In this document: positions 9,593-18,675 of the stretch, piece after piece
Position numbering within the stretch: the first letter of the stretch is position 1
Layout: each line of letters opens with the position of its first letter
Assembly (NCBI RefSeq): GCF_049723905.1
Contig: NZ_JBJKFD010000001.1
Span: forward strand, 1,612,001-1,676,000
DNA from: G963665185 sp049723905
GTDB taxonomy: Bacteria; Desulfobacterota; Desulfovibrionia; Desulfovibrionales; Desulfovibrionaceae
Length of the DNA: 64,000 nt
Reading direction: 5' to 3'
Notes under the pieces: generated by a model
Databases searched by the model: none
Seen by the model: only the letters and a program-made list of their open reading frames with translations
What the model was told of the DNA's origin: nothing
Made by a program: the position numbers and the translations under genes

Positions 9593-9865
9593 AAAATCCC
9601 TTGAAATAAAATATCTCTCTTCATAGGGACTCGTTGCACACGGCCTCAATCACCGTGCCGTCTCCAAAGCGGCACAGTTTTTCAATAGTATTAAGTGGTT
9701 GCAGCCCGTTTTGCTTGTACCGGTGGAGTAAAGAAGCTTTCTGGAAATACATGGCCTGAAAAAATAATGGTCCGACTCTGGGGTTTCACCTACTTTACGC
9801 CTCCTTATTCTCCACGACCCGGGCATTATCCGCTGAACGTCCGGCCCACCAGCAAGGCAGGCAGC

Positions 9866-11767
9866 ATGACCGTTGACTTCACTCCCGAACCGACCCACGA
9901 AATTCTTTCGCACAACATAGGGGACCTCCTCGACCTCGAATGGCTGCAAAGCGTCCTGAAAAACTTTTCCACCATGACCGGCCTGAACGTCGCATTTTTT
10001 TCCCCGCCGGATAACGCGCTTATTGCGCAAAGCGGCAAATGGCAGATGTGCTGCTGTTTTCACGAAATCCGGAACGACTTTTCGCAGACCTGCCCCAATT
10101 GCATGGCCGATGCCTCGTCCCAACACAAGGGAGTCACTACCATTCTTCAGCCGTGCCCCCACGGACTCATGAGCGGCGTGACCCCGGTGGTGATACGCGG
10201 AAACCACATGGCCGACATTCACATAGGGCCGTTTCTTTATACCCCGCCGGATGAAAAATTCTTCGCCACGCTCGATCCGAACAACACACTTTCGCAGGAA
10301 AAACAGGATAAAATTTCTCAGATTATTCCGGTGGTTAAAAAGGAAATCGTCGAGTCGGGCCTCGCTCTGCTGTCGAATATCGCCTCCATGATCGCCGAAA
10401 AAGTCATCGATAATCTGTCCATAACCAAGTGTTCCCTGGAATATGAAAAAAAGGCCTCCCAGCACCAAGAGGCCCAAAAGGAACTTGCAGCCACGGTCGC
10501 AGAGCTCAAGGCCATCTTCAACACCAGCAGAGTCGGCGTTGCCCTGGTGGGCAAAGGACGAATTGTCCTGCGTTGCAACCAACGCATGGCGGACATTACG
10601 GGATACGATTCCCCCGAGGAAATGACGGAGCTGCCCATGCGCAACATCCACCTTTCCCAACAGAATTATGAAGAATTCACCCGCAACCATTTTGACCCCC
10701 TCGTGGAAGGCGCCCAGATACAGGTGGAGTACGAGATAAAACGGAAAGACGGCACTCCCGTATGGTGTACCTTTTCCGGGAAAGCCGTGGACACCGAAGT
10801 TCCCCCAAACCTGGACAAGGGCGTCATCTGGGTGGCGGACGACATTACGGAAAAACGCCACACCCATCAGAAGCTGAAAGACTCCCTGGCCCAATTCGAG
10901 GCCGTCTTCGAGAACAGCCAGGTGGGCATCATCCTGCTCAAGGGAGGGCGGTTCATAGAACGATGCAACCAGCGCCTTGCAGATATAGCGGGCTACTCCA
11001 GCCCGGAAGAAATGTCGGGCATGTCCGTGCTCGACCTGCATATAAGCGAAAGAGCTTTCGAATATTTCGGACGAAAGTATTACGATACCCTGGTGGAGCG
11101 GACCAACATCCATGTGGAATGCCAGGTGCGGCGCAAAGACGGCTCCCACGCGTGGTGCCTCCTCTCGGGCAAGGCTTTGGATACAGCCACTCCGCCCGAT
11201 CTGGACAAGGGGGTTTTATGGATGGTGGACGATATTACGAGCCGCAAACAGATGGAACAGCGGCTGCGTGAACTGGCATCCCAGGATTCCCTCACCGGTG
11301 TTCTCAACCGCAGGGCCTTCTACAGCCAGGCGGAACGCGAATGGAGCCTGTTCCGGCGCCACGGACACCCCCTGGTCATTGCCATTCTGGATCTGGACCA
11401 TTTCAAGGCCGTCAACGACACCTACGGCCATGCCGCAGGAGATACGGTGCTTCAGGAATGTGTCGCCAGGGTAACCAATGTCCTGCGGCAGTCGGACATC
11501 ATAGGGCGCATCGGAGGCGAAGAGTTCGCCATTGCCATGCCCAACAGCTCCTTTCCCGGTGGAGTCCAGGCCGCGGAACGCATTGTCAAAGCCTTTTCCG
11601 AAACCCCCATCCCCATAACGCCGACCTGTTCCGTTCGGGTAACGGCAAGCATAGGCATCACTCCCTGCACGCCGGAAACATCATTGGAAATGCTCATGGA
11701 ACAGGCTGATACGGCACTTTACCAGGCCAAGGCTGCCGGCCGAAACCGCGTTGTCGGACGCGAGTAA
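9866..11767 (+). CDS. PocR-PAS-PAS-GGDEF diguanylate cyclase
   Basis: The protein has about 633 residues. Domains in order are a PocR ligand-sensing domain (about 10-180, with the cysteine-rich segments MCCCFHE and CPNCM), two similar PAS domains (about 210-320 and 330-445), and a GGDEF domain (about 455-633). The catalytic loop reads GGEEF and is preceded at the usual distance by RQSD, a product-inhibition I-site, so it should make c-di-GMP and be feedback controlled. The two PAS domains are close duplicates (CNQRMADITGYDSPEEM against CNQRLADIAGYSSPEEM). The start is uncertain: the frame is open to 9695 and the chosen ATG has only a weak AGGC-type site. No transmembrane segment is seen, so it senses a cytoplasmic signal. 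Confidence 0.85.
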   Translation: MTVDFTPEPTHEILSHNIGDLLDLEWLQSVLKNFSTMTGLNVAFFSPPDNALIAQSGKWQMCCCFHEIRNDFSQTCPNCMADASSQHKGVTTILQPCPHGLMSGVTPVVIRGNHMADIHIGPFLYTPPDEKFFATLDPNNTLSQEKQDKISQIIPVVKKEIVESGLALLSNIASMIAEKVIDNLSITKCSLEYEKKASQHQEAQKELAATVAELKAIFNTSRVGVALVGKGRIVLRCNQRMADITGYDSPEEMTELPMRNIHLSQQNYEEFTRNHFDPLVEGAQIQVEYEIKRKDGTPVWCTFSGKAVDTEVPPNLDKGVIWVADDITEKRHTHQKLKDSLAQFEAVFENSQVGIILLKGGRFIERCNQRLADIAGYSSPEEMSGMSVLDLHISERAFEYFGRKYYDTLVERTNIHVECQVRRKDGSHAWCLLSGKALDTATPPDLDKGVLWMVDDITSRKQMEQRLRELASQDSLTGVLNRRAFYSQAEREWSLFRRHGHPLVIAILDLDHFKAVNDTYGHAAGDTVLQECVARVTNVLRQSDIIGRIGGEEFAIAMPNSSFPGGVQAAERIVKAFSETPIPITPTCSVRVTASIGITPCTPETSLEMLMEQADTALYQAKAAGRNRVVGRE

Positions 11768-11811
11768 TTTTCCCCTTCCCGCTCCCCCATTCCCGCCTTC
11801 ATCCGTTCTCT

Positions 11812-11940
11812 GGTCACGCAAGCCACCAAAGACGTGACCTGCTTGCCGATTTCACACAATTTATGAATTAGTATCGCAAATGCTGTGGCAAGCCAGCATG
11901 ACGCACTGTCCGACCTATGCTCTTCCAGGCCGGACAGTGC
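11812..11940 (+). promoter_or_regulatory. Two strong hairpins in the leader of the chelate-transport operon
   Basis: GGTCACG (11812-11818) pairs with CGTGACC (11833-11839). Further on, GCACTGTCCG (11903-11912) pairs perfectly with CGGACAGTGC (11931-11940) around an 18-base loop. Neither has a T run. The second ends about 80 bases before the binding-protein ATG. They could be the end of the cyclase transcript, an attenuator or part of a ligand-sensing leader. I cannot match them to a known riboswitch class. Confidence 0.45.
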
Positions 11941-12021
11941 TCTCATGCGGGGCCTTCCTGAATTTGACCTCACCCGGCAATTGATACACCCGCCGACACC
12001 TGCGGTACATCAGAGGAACGC

Positions 12022-13068
12022 ATGCTGAAATCCCTCCACCAACGGACCTCCCTCTTTTTTCTCCTGCTGCTCACCATCGTACTGTCCGCCCAGCCTGCAC
12101 AGGCCAGAAAAATAACCGACATGATGGGCAGGCGCATCGAAGTTCCAGAGACCATCCGCACCGTGTACTCACTCTCCCCGCCGGAAACCATGCTGGTATA
12201 TGCCCTGGACCCCACCCTTCTGGCCGGACTGAATTTTCCCTTCAGAAAACAATGCAAGGGGTTCGTCTCCCCTCAGGTTATGAGCCTGCCCGTCATAGGC
12301 GGCTATTTCGGCGAGGGAAGAACGCCGAACATGGAAATGCTGGTCAAGGTGCACCCGGACCTTGTCATCGGCAGAAAGGCCAACGCGCTCCATGAAAAGA
12401 TGGAATCCTTTCTGGATAAATTTCAAATTCCCATCGCCTACCTCGTCGTCGACCATCTGAAACAATACCCCGAAGCCTTTGAGGTGACCGGGAAATTCCT
12501 CAACCGGGTGGAACGCGGCGAAATGCTGGCCGATTACACGCGCAAGACCCTTGCCACCCTCGACGAGCGCCTGAAAACCATTCCGGAAAAAGACCGCATC
12601 CGGGTCTACTACGCCGAGGGAAACGACGGCCTGTACACGGAAAACAGCAAGTCCGTGCATGCCGAGGCTATCAACGTGGCTGGCGGATATAATGTCCATC
12701 AGGCGGGCACCATCACCAGATACGGACGGGAAAAAATCACCATGGAACGGGTGCTCCAGTACCAGCCGGAGGTCATCCTGGTGGAACAGCCCATGTTCTA
12801 CAGAAATATATATACATCCCCGGCCTGGAAAAACATTCCCGCCGTGCAGAACAAACGGGTCTACATGATCCCGAAAATTCCGTTCAACTGGCTGGACCGT
12901 CCGCCGTCCTTCATGCGCATTCTGGGCACAAAATGGCTGGCGAATATCCTCTATCCCGATCTTTTCCACTGGGACATGACCAAAGAAACCAAAGAATTCT
13001 TCAAGGTATTTTTGCAAACGGACATCGACGATGCAGACGTCCAAAGACTGCTTGAGGCGAAGCAATGA
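12022..13068 (+). CDS. Metal-chelate/siderophore/cobalamin-type ABC substrate-binding protein
   Basis: The 348-residue protein has a signal peptide (LFFLLLLTIVLSAQPAQA, cleavage near residue 28) and then the helical-backbone TroA/BtuF-type fold: RKITDMMGRRIEVP at the start, VKVHPDLVIG in the first lobe and LQYQPEVILVEQ in the second. This fold captures ferric siderophores, haem, cobalamin or related chelates in the periplasm. AGAGGAACGC precedes the ATG. It opens an operon with permease, ATPase, methyltransferase and radical-SAM genes, spaced by a few bases or overlapping. The substrate cannot be read from sequence. Confidence 0.9.
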   Translation: MLKSLHQRTSLFFLLLLTIVLSAQPAQARKITDMMGRRIEVPETIRTVYSLSPPETMLVYALDPTLLAGLNFPFRKQCKGFVSPQVMSLPVIGGYFGEGRTPNMEMLVKVHPDLVIGRKANALHEKMESFLDKFQIPIAYLVVDHLKQYPEAFEVTGKFLNRVERGEMLADYTRKTLATLDERLKTIPEKDRIRVYYAEGNDGLYTENSKSVHAEAINVAGGYNVHQAGTITRYGREKITMERVLQYQPEVILVEQPMFYRNIYTSPAWKNIPAVQNKRVYMIPKIPFNWLDRPPSFMRILGTKWLANILYPDLFHWDMTKETKEFFKVFLQTDIDDADVQRLLEAKQ

Positions 13069-14129
13069 GTGTATCGGAACATGCGGCCGTATTGCCCAGT
13101 GAAAAATCCAGCCTGCGGACACCTTCCCTGCTGCTGTTTTTCCTGGGCCTGCTTCTCGTGGTCTGCATGTGCGTCTCGCTGACGCTGGGGAACTACCCCG
13201 TCTCCCTTTCCGATATCGCGCTTTTTCTGAAAAGCTGGTTCGTTTCCGGCTCGTCCATCCACTCGGACAAACAACGCATACTTGCCAACATCCTTCTGGA
13301 CATCCGCGCTCCCCGGCTCTGTGCTGCCGCACTTATAGGCGCCGCCCTGTCCACCTCCGGGGCAGCCTTCCAGTCCATGTTCGTCAACCCCCTGGTTTCT
13401 CCGGGGATTCTCGGTGTACTTTCCGGAGCATCGTTCGGCGCGGCCCTCGGGCTGCTTGTTTCGGACACATGGCTGGGCGTACAGATTCTGACTTTCTGCG
13501 GCGGTGTCCTGGCCGTGGGGCTGGCTCTGTTCCTGTCCCGGCTCTACCGAGGCGACAACATCATGATGCTCATCCTCGGCGGAATCATCAGCGGTTCCCT
13601 GTTCACCTCCCTGCTTTCCATGGTCAAGTACACCGCCGATCCGACAGACCAGCTCCCGGCCATTGTCTACTGGCTCATGGGCGGACTCTCCCTTACCGAT
13701 ACGCAAACCGTAACGCGCACCGCCCTGCCCATTCTCATCGGTATCGCCTGCATCCTGTCCATGTCCCGTTACCTGAACATCCTGAGCATGGGCGACGAGG
13801 AGGCTAAGACCCTGGGCATCAATGTCGGCCTGGTGCGCATGTGCCTGATCTTCTTCGCCACGGTCATCAGCGCCCTTACCGTGGCAATGGGAGGGCTCAT
13901 CGGCTGGGTGGGGTTGGTCATTCCCCATATAGCCCGCATGATCGTCGGGCCCAACAACACCATCCTTCTGCCTGCCAGCGCCATCATCGGCGCCACGTAC
14001 CTGGTTATAGTGGACGATTTCGCCCGCCTTCTCCTGAATGTGGAAATCCCGCTGGGCATCATCACCTCCCTGGTGGGCATTCCCTTCTTCTGCCTGGTCC
14101 TGCGCAACGCCAAAAAAGGATGGAGATAA
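13065..14129 (+). CDS. FecCD-family ABC permease
   Basis: The 354-residue protein has about ten hydrophobic segments and the FecCD/BtuC hallmarks: RAPRLCAAALIGAALSTSGAAFQSMFVNPLVSPGILGVLSGASFGAALG near the N-terminus and GLIGWVGLVIPHIARMIVG near the C-terminus. The ATG overlaps the binding-protein stop by 4 bases, and its own TAA overlaps the ATPase ATG, so the three are translationally coupled. As in BtuC, a homodimer would form the inner-membrane channel. Confidence 0.93.
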   Translation: MSVSEHAAVLPSEKSSLRTPSLLLFFLGLLLVVCMCVSLTLGNYPVSLSDIALFLKSWFVSGSSIHSDKQRILANILLDIRAPRLCAAALIGAALSTSGAAFQSMFVNPLVSPGILGVLSGASFGAALGLLVSDTWLGVQILTFCGGVLAVGLALFLSRLYRGDNIMMLILGGIISGSLFTSLLSMVKYTADPTDQLPAIVYWLMGGLSLTDTQTVTRTALPILIGIACILSMSRYLNILSMGDEEAKTLGINVGLVRMCLIFFATVISALTVAMGGLIGWVGLVIPHIARMIVGPNNTILLPASAIIGATYLVIVDDFARLLLNVEIPLGIITSLVGIPFFCLVLRNAKKGWR

Positions 14130-14980
14130 TGTCGTCTCTGCTGCATGCCCGAAACATCGACTTTGCCTTTGGCCCCACCTCCATTCTGAACGATGTCACC
14201 TTCAACATCCAACAGGGCGAACTGGTTTCGGTCCTCGGTCCCAACGGCTGCGGCAAAACCACCCTGCTCAAACTCCTTCTGGGGCTTTACACGCCGCAAA
14301 AGGGCAACATTCTGCTGGACGGAGTCGATATTTCCACCATCGACAAAAAGCAGCTGGCCAGAAAACTGGCCTATGTGCCCCAGCTGCACAACGCATCCTT
14401 TGCCTACAAGGTGCTGGATGTGGTTCTGATGGGACGCATGCCGCACAAGTCCTTTTTCAGCCCATTCTCCCGCAACGACGAACGCATTGCCATGACGGCC
14501 CTGAAAAAAGTCGGCATCGCCCATCTGGCGGAGAAGCCCTACACCCGCATAAGCGGCGGCGAACGCCAGCTCACCCTCATTGCCAGAGCCCTGACTCAGG
14601 GGTCGAGCGTCTTTGTCCTGGACGAACCGCTCAACGGCCTGGATTACGGCAACCAGATCAAACTTTTGGAGCAGTTGCACGAGCTGTGCAGGGAAGGCTT
14701 CACCTTTATAAAGTCCACGCACTTTCCAGACCATGCCCTTTGGGTGGCCGATCATGTGATTATGCTCAAAAACGGGCACGTACATGCCGACGGCGCACCG
14801 GAAGAAGTGATAACACATGACAATTTGTTCGAAATATACGGAGCGCAGGTTCTGGTGACCCCTTTTGAACAGAACTTTCGCATCTGCATTCCCGAAAAAA
14901 TCCGATCCCGCCTTTGCCGATCTCCGCTGCTGGCGGCCCACTGCCCGATTTCCGGCAAGCCCTCTACCCCGCCATGCTGA
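14129..14980 (+). CDS. FecE/BtuD-type ABC transporter ATP-binding protein
   Basis: The 283-residue protein has Walker A GPNGCGKTT, Q-loop region YVPQLHN, signature ISGGERQ, Walker B VFVLDEP and the switch histidine in STHFPDHA. It energises the permease just upstream, whose stop codon it overlaps. The C-terminal 45 residues beyond the nucleotide-binding domain are a basic, cysteine-containing extension with no recognised fold. Confidence 0.93.
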   Translation: MSSLLHARNIDFAFGPTSILNDVTFNIQQGELVSVLGPNGCGKTTLLKLLLGLYTPQKGNILLDGVDISTIDKKQLARKLAYVPQLHNASFAYKVLDVVLMGRMPHKSFFSPFSRNDERIAMTALKKVGIAHLAEKPYTRISGGERQLTLIARALTQGSSVFVLDEPLNGLDYGNQIKLLEQLHELCREGFTFIKSTHFPDHALWVADHVIMLKNGHVHADGAPEEVITHDNLFEIYGAQVLVTPFEQNFRICIPEKIRSRLCRSPLLAAHCPISGKPSTPPC

Positions 14981-15008
14981 AGCCGTCCTAAAAAAAGGAG
15001 AAGACACC

Positions 15009-15641
15009 ATGGCCATAGACGCCAAAGACAAAGCTTTTTACGAATACACGCCCTCGCATCGCTTCGCCCCCATGTACCCTCTGCTGGCCCGAGAAATCGT
15101 AGACAAATTCGGCATCCGCAACGGAACCTGCCTCGACGTCGGCACGGGCAGTGCCGCCCTGTCCATCGAGATGAGCAAGCTGACGGACATGGACTTCATC
15201 GGCCTGGACAACGAGCCCGAAGCGATCGACATGGCAACAGCCAACTGCCATCGGCACGATGTTCCCCAAGGACGTATCCGGTTCATCTCCTCTCCGGTGG
15301 AAGACATGCCGCTGCCCGACGACAGCGTGGAATTCATCGTCAGCCGGGGGTCCATTCCCTTTTGGAACGACCATGTGGCCGCATTCAAGGAGGTCCTGCG
15401 CGTCCTAGCTCCGGGCGGAGCCGCTTTCGTGGGCTGTGGTTTCAGCCATTTTCAGAAGCTTGAGGATGTTCGGGAAATGCGCCCCAAATGGAGCCCGGAA
15501 GAATCGGCCAAACGGAAAAACTGGTCCAAGGGCGACTTTATCAAGGACACACTGCAGGCCGCCAAAGTGGCGGAGTATGAGGTCCAGAACGACGAGTACG
15601 GCACCTGGGTGATTATCCGAAAGCCAGGGACGGAAAAATGA
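15009..15641 (+). CDS. Class I SAM-dependent methyltransferase in the chelate-transport operon
   Basis: The 210-residue protein carries motif I CLDVGTGSAALSIEMSKL, then the acidic FIGLDNEPEAIDMA, and a motif III-like FSSPVEDMPLPDDSVEFIVSRGS region (with I for F in the first strand). This is a small-molecule-type methyltransferase of the UbiE/Methyltransf_11 class. The ATG at 15009 has AAAAAAGGAG upstream. The frame is open further upstream, but that part overlaps the ATPase gene and is not conserved. Its stop overlaps the next start, so it is probably made together with the radical-SAM protein and may act on the imported ligand or its breakdown product. Confidence 0.85.
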   Translation: MAIDAKDKAFYEYTPSHRFAPMYPLLAREIVDKFGIRNGTCLDVGTGSAALSIEMSKLTDMDFIGLDNEPEAIDMATANCHRHDVPQGRIRFISSPVEDMPLPDDSVEFIVSRGSIPFWNDHVAAFKEVLRVLAPGGAAFVGCGFSHFQKLEDVREMRPKWSPEESAKRKNWSKGDFIKDTLQAAKVAEYEVQNDEYGTWVIIRKPGTEK

Positions 15642-17491
15642 CAGACAGGACATCCAGACCGGGCACGCTCCAGTGCCCGATCTGCGAAAACAGCTGCCTC
15701 ATTGCTCCGGGCAGGCAGGGACGGTGCGGCCGCTACGAAAACAGACAGGGCCGCGTGGTGGAGGCCCATCCCCACCGGTATCTCATGGCTTGTCCCATCC
15801 GGATTGAAACCATGCCCATTCTGCACTTTCATCCGGGAGCGCGCTTTCTTCAGGTCAGCACTGTCGGGTGCAACTTCAACTGTCCCGGCTGCATCTCCGC
15901 GGTCATCGTCCGGGAGATGGACCCGCAAAGCCAGGCCCTGCGCCACCACACACCAGAAGAGATCGTGACCATGGCCGAACGCGAGGGCTGCCGGGGTATC
16001 GCCTTTCTTATGAACGACCCTCTGGCCGCCTTCGACACCTTTATGGAAGTGGCCACCCTGGCAAAGTCCAAAGGACTCCTGGTCGGCTGTTCGTCCAACG
16101 GCTATTTTTCCGAGCAGTCCATACGCCGTCTCATTCCGGTCCTCGATTTCATCAATGTGGGCGTCAAAGGACTTTCCGACGACGTCTACCATGGCTGCGG
16201 CGGATTCAGGGGCGCTTCTCCGGTACTGCGCAATCTGAAACTTCTGCACCGCGCGGGCGTACATGTGGAAGTTGCCTGCATCCATACCCGGCAAAACGCC
16301 GGGGAGCTGCTTACTCTCTGCACGCTGCTGCATGGCATGTCGCCACAAATCCCCTTGCAGGTAATGCGTTTCATCCCCCTGGAAGGGAGCGACCCGAGGC
16401 TGGAACCGCTGATACGCGAAACTGAGGAGCTTGCCGAGAAAATGCGCTCGATCCTCGACCACGTGTACGTCTTCAATGCTCCGGGTACCCTCGACCTGAA
16501 CACACGTTGCCCGCAGTGCGGAAAGACCCTTTTGCAACGCGATTTTTACGGTCCCATGGGCGCACGGCTGACAGCCATAGCCGCGAACACAAACGGTGAA
16601 GGGATGTGCCCGGAGTGCGGACGCCCGACGGGGATTGACGGCGGGGCAACGCTTTCCGACTTTCGGGAAAAGGACTTTCAGGGGGGCTATCCGTTCACCC
16701 GGGCATTGGAAATCGTCGAATCCATACTCATTGCCATGGGAGCCGACAGCAAGGCGGAAATCGTCCGGGTATGGGACCATCTGCTCTGCAACGGCGGAAT
16801 GGGGAACCTGCACCACGACATCCAGCGCATCGACTCGTATCTGGAACTTATCCGCTCGTTCGGCAGACTGATCGGACGGCAGGCAGCAGCCGACGAACTG
16901 GCCGACTACCTGGCCGACAAAACAAATTCGGTACGGGAAGCCTGCCAAGGCTCAAAACATCGTCCACGGGTCTATTACGCCATGGGCAAGCCGCGATTCT
17001 GCCTCAAGGGGCAGCGCTTCGAAAATCATCTGGTGGAGACCTGCTTCGGCCACAGCGTGAACCGGGAGCTGGATGTTCATGGCCGTCCCGGCATGAGCAT
17101 TTCCCCGGACGAACTGACGCGTCTCAACCCGGAGGTCATCCTTATTTCCTCCTTTCTGTCCAACTCCCCCACGGATTTCATGGAGCAATGCCGCAGGGAC
17201 GGCATTGTGGTGGACGCCGTGCGCAACGGGCGGGTCCATACACCGGCCATACCGAGCAGCGACTTCGGCAGTCCACGCTGGATACTCGGTCTGATGTTCG
17301 TGGCCAACGTGATGTACCCCGAAAGGGTTGCCTTTGACATAACTGCGGAGGCTGAGGAATTTCATTCCCGGTTCCACGGCGGCAGGTTCGACCCCGATGC
17401 CGTGAACAGGTCGTTCGGCAAACCTTCCTCCGCCTGGAAGTGGAACGAGACGGGTGGTTCAGCCACTCAAGGTACACTATCCGCCCCTTAA
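15638..17491 (+). CDS. Radical-SAM protein fused to a C-terminal substrate-binding-protein lobe
   Basis: This 617-residue fusion is predicted to be cytoplasmic, as no signal peptide is seen. A Cys-rich start (C13, C16, C20, C30) leads into a radical-SAM domain whose cluster motif is C78-x3-C82-x2-C85 (GCNFNCPGC), in the style of PflA/AmmeMemoRadiSam proteins. A zinc-ribbon-like quartet (C291, C294, C324, C327) follows, then a helical linker. Residues about 442-595 align with the second lobe of the operon's own periplasmic binding protein: TRLNPEVILIS matches LQYQPEVILVE, and LMFVANVMYPERVAFDITAEAEEF matches KWLANILYPDLFHWDMTKETKEF. Its ATG overlaps the methyltransferase stop by 4 bases. The reaction is unknown; handling of the imported chelate inside the cell is an inference from context. 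Confidence 0.82.
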   Translation: MTDRTSRPGTLQCPICENSCLIAPGRQGRCGRYENRQGRVVEAHPHRYLMACPIRIETMPILHFHPGARFLQVSTVGCNFNCPGCISAVIVREMDPQSQALRHHTPEEIVTMAEREGCRGIAFLMNDPLAAFDTFMEVATLAKSKGLLVGCSSNGYFSEQSIRRLIPVLDFINVGVKGLSDDVYHGCGGFRGASPVLRNLKLLHRAGVHVEVACIHTRQNAGELLTLCTLLHGMSPQIPLQVMRFIPLEGSDPRLEPLIRETEELAEKMRSILDHVYVFNAPGTLDLNTRCPQCGKTLLQRDFYGPMGARLTAIAANTNGEGMCPECGRPTGIDGGATLSDFREKDFQGGYPFTRALEIVESILIAMGADSKAEIVRVWDHLLCNGGMGNLHHDIQRIDSYLELIRSFGRLIGRQAAADELADYLADKTNSVREACQGSKHRPRVYYAMGKPRFCLKGQRFENHLVETCFGHSVNRELDVHGRPGMSISPDELTRLNPEVILISSFLSNSPTDFMEQCRRDGIVVDAVRNGRVHTPAIPSSDFGSPRWILGLMFVANVMYPERVAFDITAEAEEFHSRFHGGRFDPDAVNRSFGKPSSAWKWNETGGSATQGTLSAP

Positions 17492-17717
17492 GGTCCGCTT
17501 TTTCATTTCCGTGATGCACAAGTCAGGCCCCCACACCCCCTTCGTGGGAGTCCGCCCCCCGGAGGGGAAACTCGCGACCCCATTTCCCCTCCGGACAAGG
17601 CTGGCGTCCGTGGTGTTTTTTCCGGCCCTCCCTGCAATGGAGCCCGAAAAAGACGCCCAAAAGTACGAACGGAACCAAGGCATGATCCACTTGTATGGAG
17701 CTCTGCCAGCCTTATCG

Positions 17718-17769
17718 GAGAAACCCGTCTGAGAAACCCGTTTGGGAGCCCCGTCTGGGAGACCCGTCG
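17718..17769. repeat. 13-bp tandem repeat, four copies
   Basis: Four head-to-tail units: GAGAAACCCGTCT, GAGAAACCCGTTT, GGGAGCCCCGTCT and GGGAGACCCGTCG. They diverge by two to four bases, so the array is old or under weak constraint. Confidence 0.8.
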
Positions 17770-17852
17770 GCCTCGTCTGAAATATCATCCATCTAATATC
17801 CCATCTGAAAAACCAATCAGGCTATGCCCGCAGCGCATCCTGATGCCATGGC

Positions 17853-17964
17853 TGATGCCTGATGCCTGGGGCTTGGCCTGATGCTTGGTGCCTGATGCCT
17901 GATGCCTGGGGCTTGGCCTGATGCTTGGTGCCTGATGCCTGATGCCTGGGGCTTGGCCTGATGC
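17853..17964. repeat. 40-bp tandem repeat, about 2.8 copies
   Basis: Two identical 40-bp units (17853-17892 and 17893-17932) and a third that matches for its first 32 bases. Each unit opens with two TGATGCC heptamers, followed by TGGGGCTTGGCC and TGATGCTTGGTGCC, so the unit is itself built from a shorter repeat. There are no spacers, so it is not a CRISPR array. Such arrays are often variable in copy number between strains. Confidence 0.88.
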
Positions 17965-18558
17965 CTGGCCTGGTGCTTGTGATGGCTGATGCCGAATGAG
18001 TGCCGCAACTGTTTTCCTCACCGTCTCTGCCGATTGTCCCCCCACAATGTGATTTCATCAATCTGCTCAAAATACTTCCAATGCACTTTATTTTTCCTAT
18101 GACGGAGCAGAACTGCCCGCAAAACTGCCATCCATCTGTGTTTCTAGCAGGCAATCCAGGCCATTTTCTCCGATCTTCCCTCCCAAAAAAGCAAGAATAC
18201 TCGGTAAGATTTATTCATATTTAACCCCCTCGATGTTCCCGCTAAGGGACCCCTCTTTCCGGATTCTGTTTTGTCTGAATCAAACCAGGAAAGGTTCCAT
18301 CTATCAAAGGTATACCGGGTTTTTCCTGGCCATCACCTTGTATTTTCCTCCATAATCCGCAAAACCGTTCTTTCCCTCCGGGACATGGTTTATCCACCTT
18401 TTTTTGCACGTATTTCTGTAATTTCACCAGGTTTCTCCTCAAAAAAGAATACTCCGAAAGTCGAGATATAATGCCGTTATCTGCCAATGACCGGCACTGA
18501 CACCCACGTCCTTACAAGCTGAAAAAACTACAGAACAGTCCACATTCCTTATTTCATA

Positions 18559-18589
18559 TTGACCTTCCCCTTAAGAGGAATGCTACCTT
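18559..18589 (+). promoter_or_regulatory. MerR-type promoter (19-bp spacer with dyad) of the DMT transporter gene
   Basis: TTGACC (18559-18564) and TACCTT (18584-18589) are separated by 19 bp, two more than a normal sigma-70 promoter. The spacer begins with the dyad TTCCCCTTAAGAGGAA (18565-18580). A long spacer filled by a dyad is the hallmark of promoters that MerR-family activators untwist. A near-identical arrangement lies in front of the choline operon at 38361-38392, and a MerR-family gene lies at 20356. Confidence 0.72.
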
Positions 18590-18675
18590 AGCAATGGGAG
18601 TCTCAACCCAAAAAATAACCATCCAGATTTCATTATAGGGCTGTCTTATTAATTAAAAAGGGAAAGGAGACGATC

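Larger units (their letters stand above)
17492..18558. other. Intergenic region carrying tandem repeats, no gene recognised
   Basis: About 1.07 kb between the radical-SAM gene and the transporter promoter. It contains two unrelated tandem repeats (17718-17769 and 17853-17964) and pyrimidine-rich sequence. Small open frames here (17454-17732, 18000-18224, 18271-18471) lack ribosome binding sites and recognisable protein sequence. No RNA gene was recognised. Confidence 0.55.

Noticed and set aside
11812..11940. Cobalamin or iron (Fur) control of the chelate importer
   Set aside because: I looked for a B12-box-like sequence and a Fur-box-like inverted repeat upstream of 12022 and saw neither clearly, so I leave the ligand unassigned.
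17853..17964. Possible CRISPR array
   Set aside because: The 40-bp units are directly adjacent without spacers and are made of shorter repeats; no cas gene is in the window.
17785..18045. A repetitive open frame on the minus strand
   Set aside because: The translation is just the 40-bp tandem repeat read as protein; there is no ribosome binding site and no homology is recognisable.
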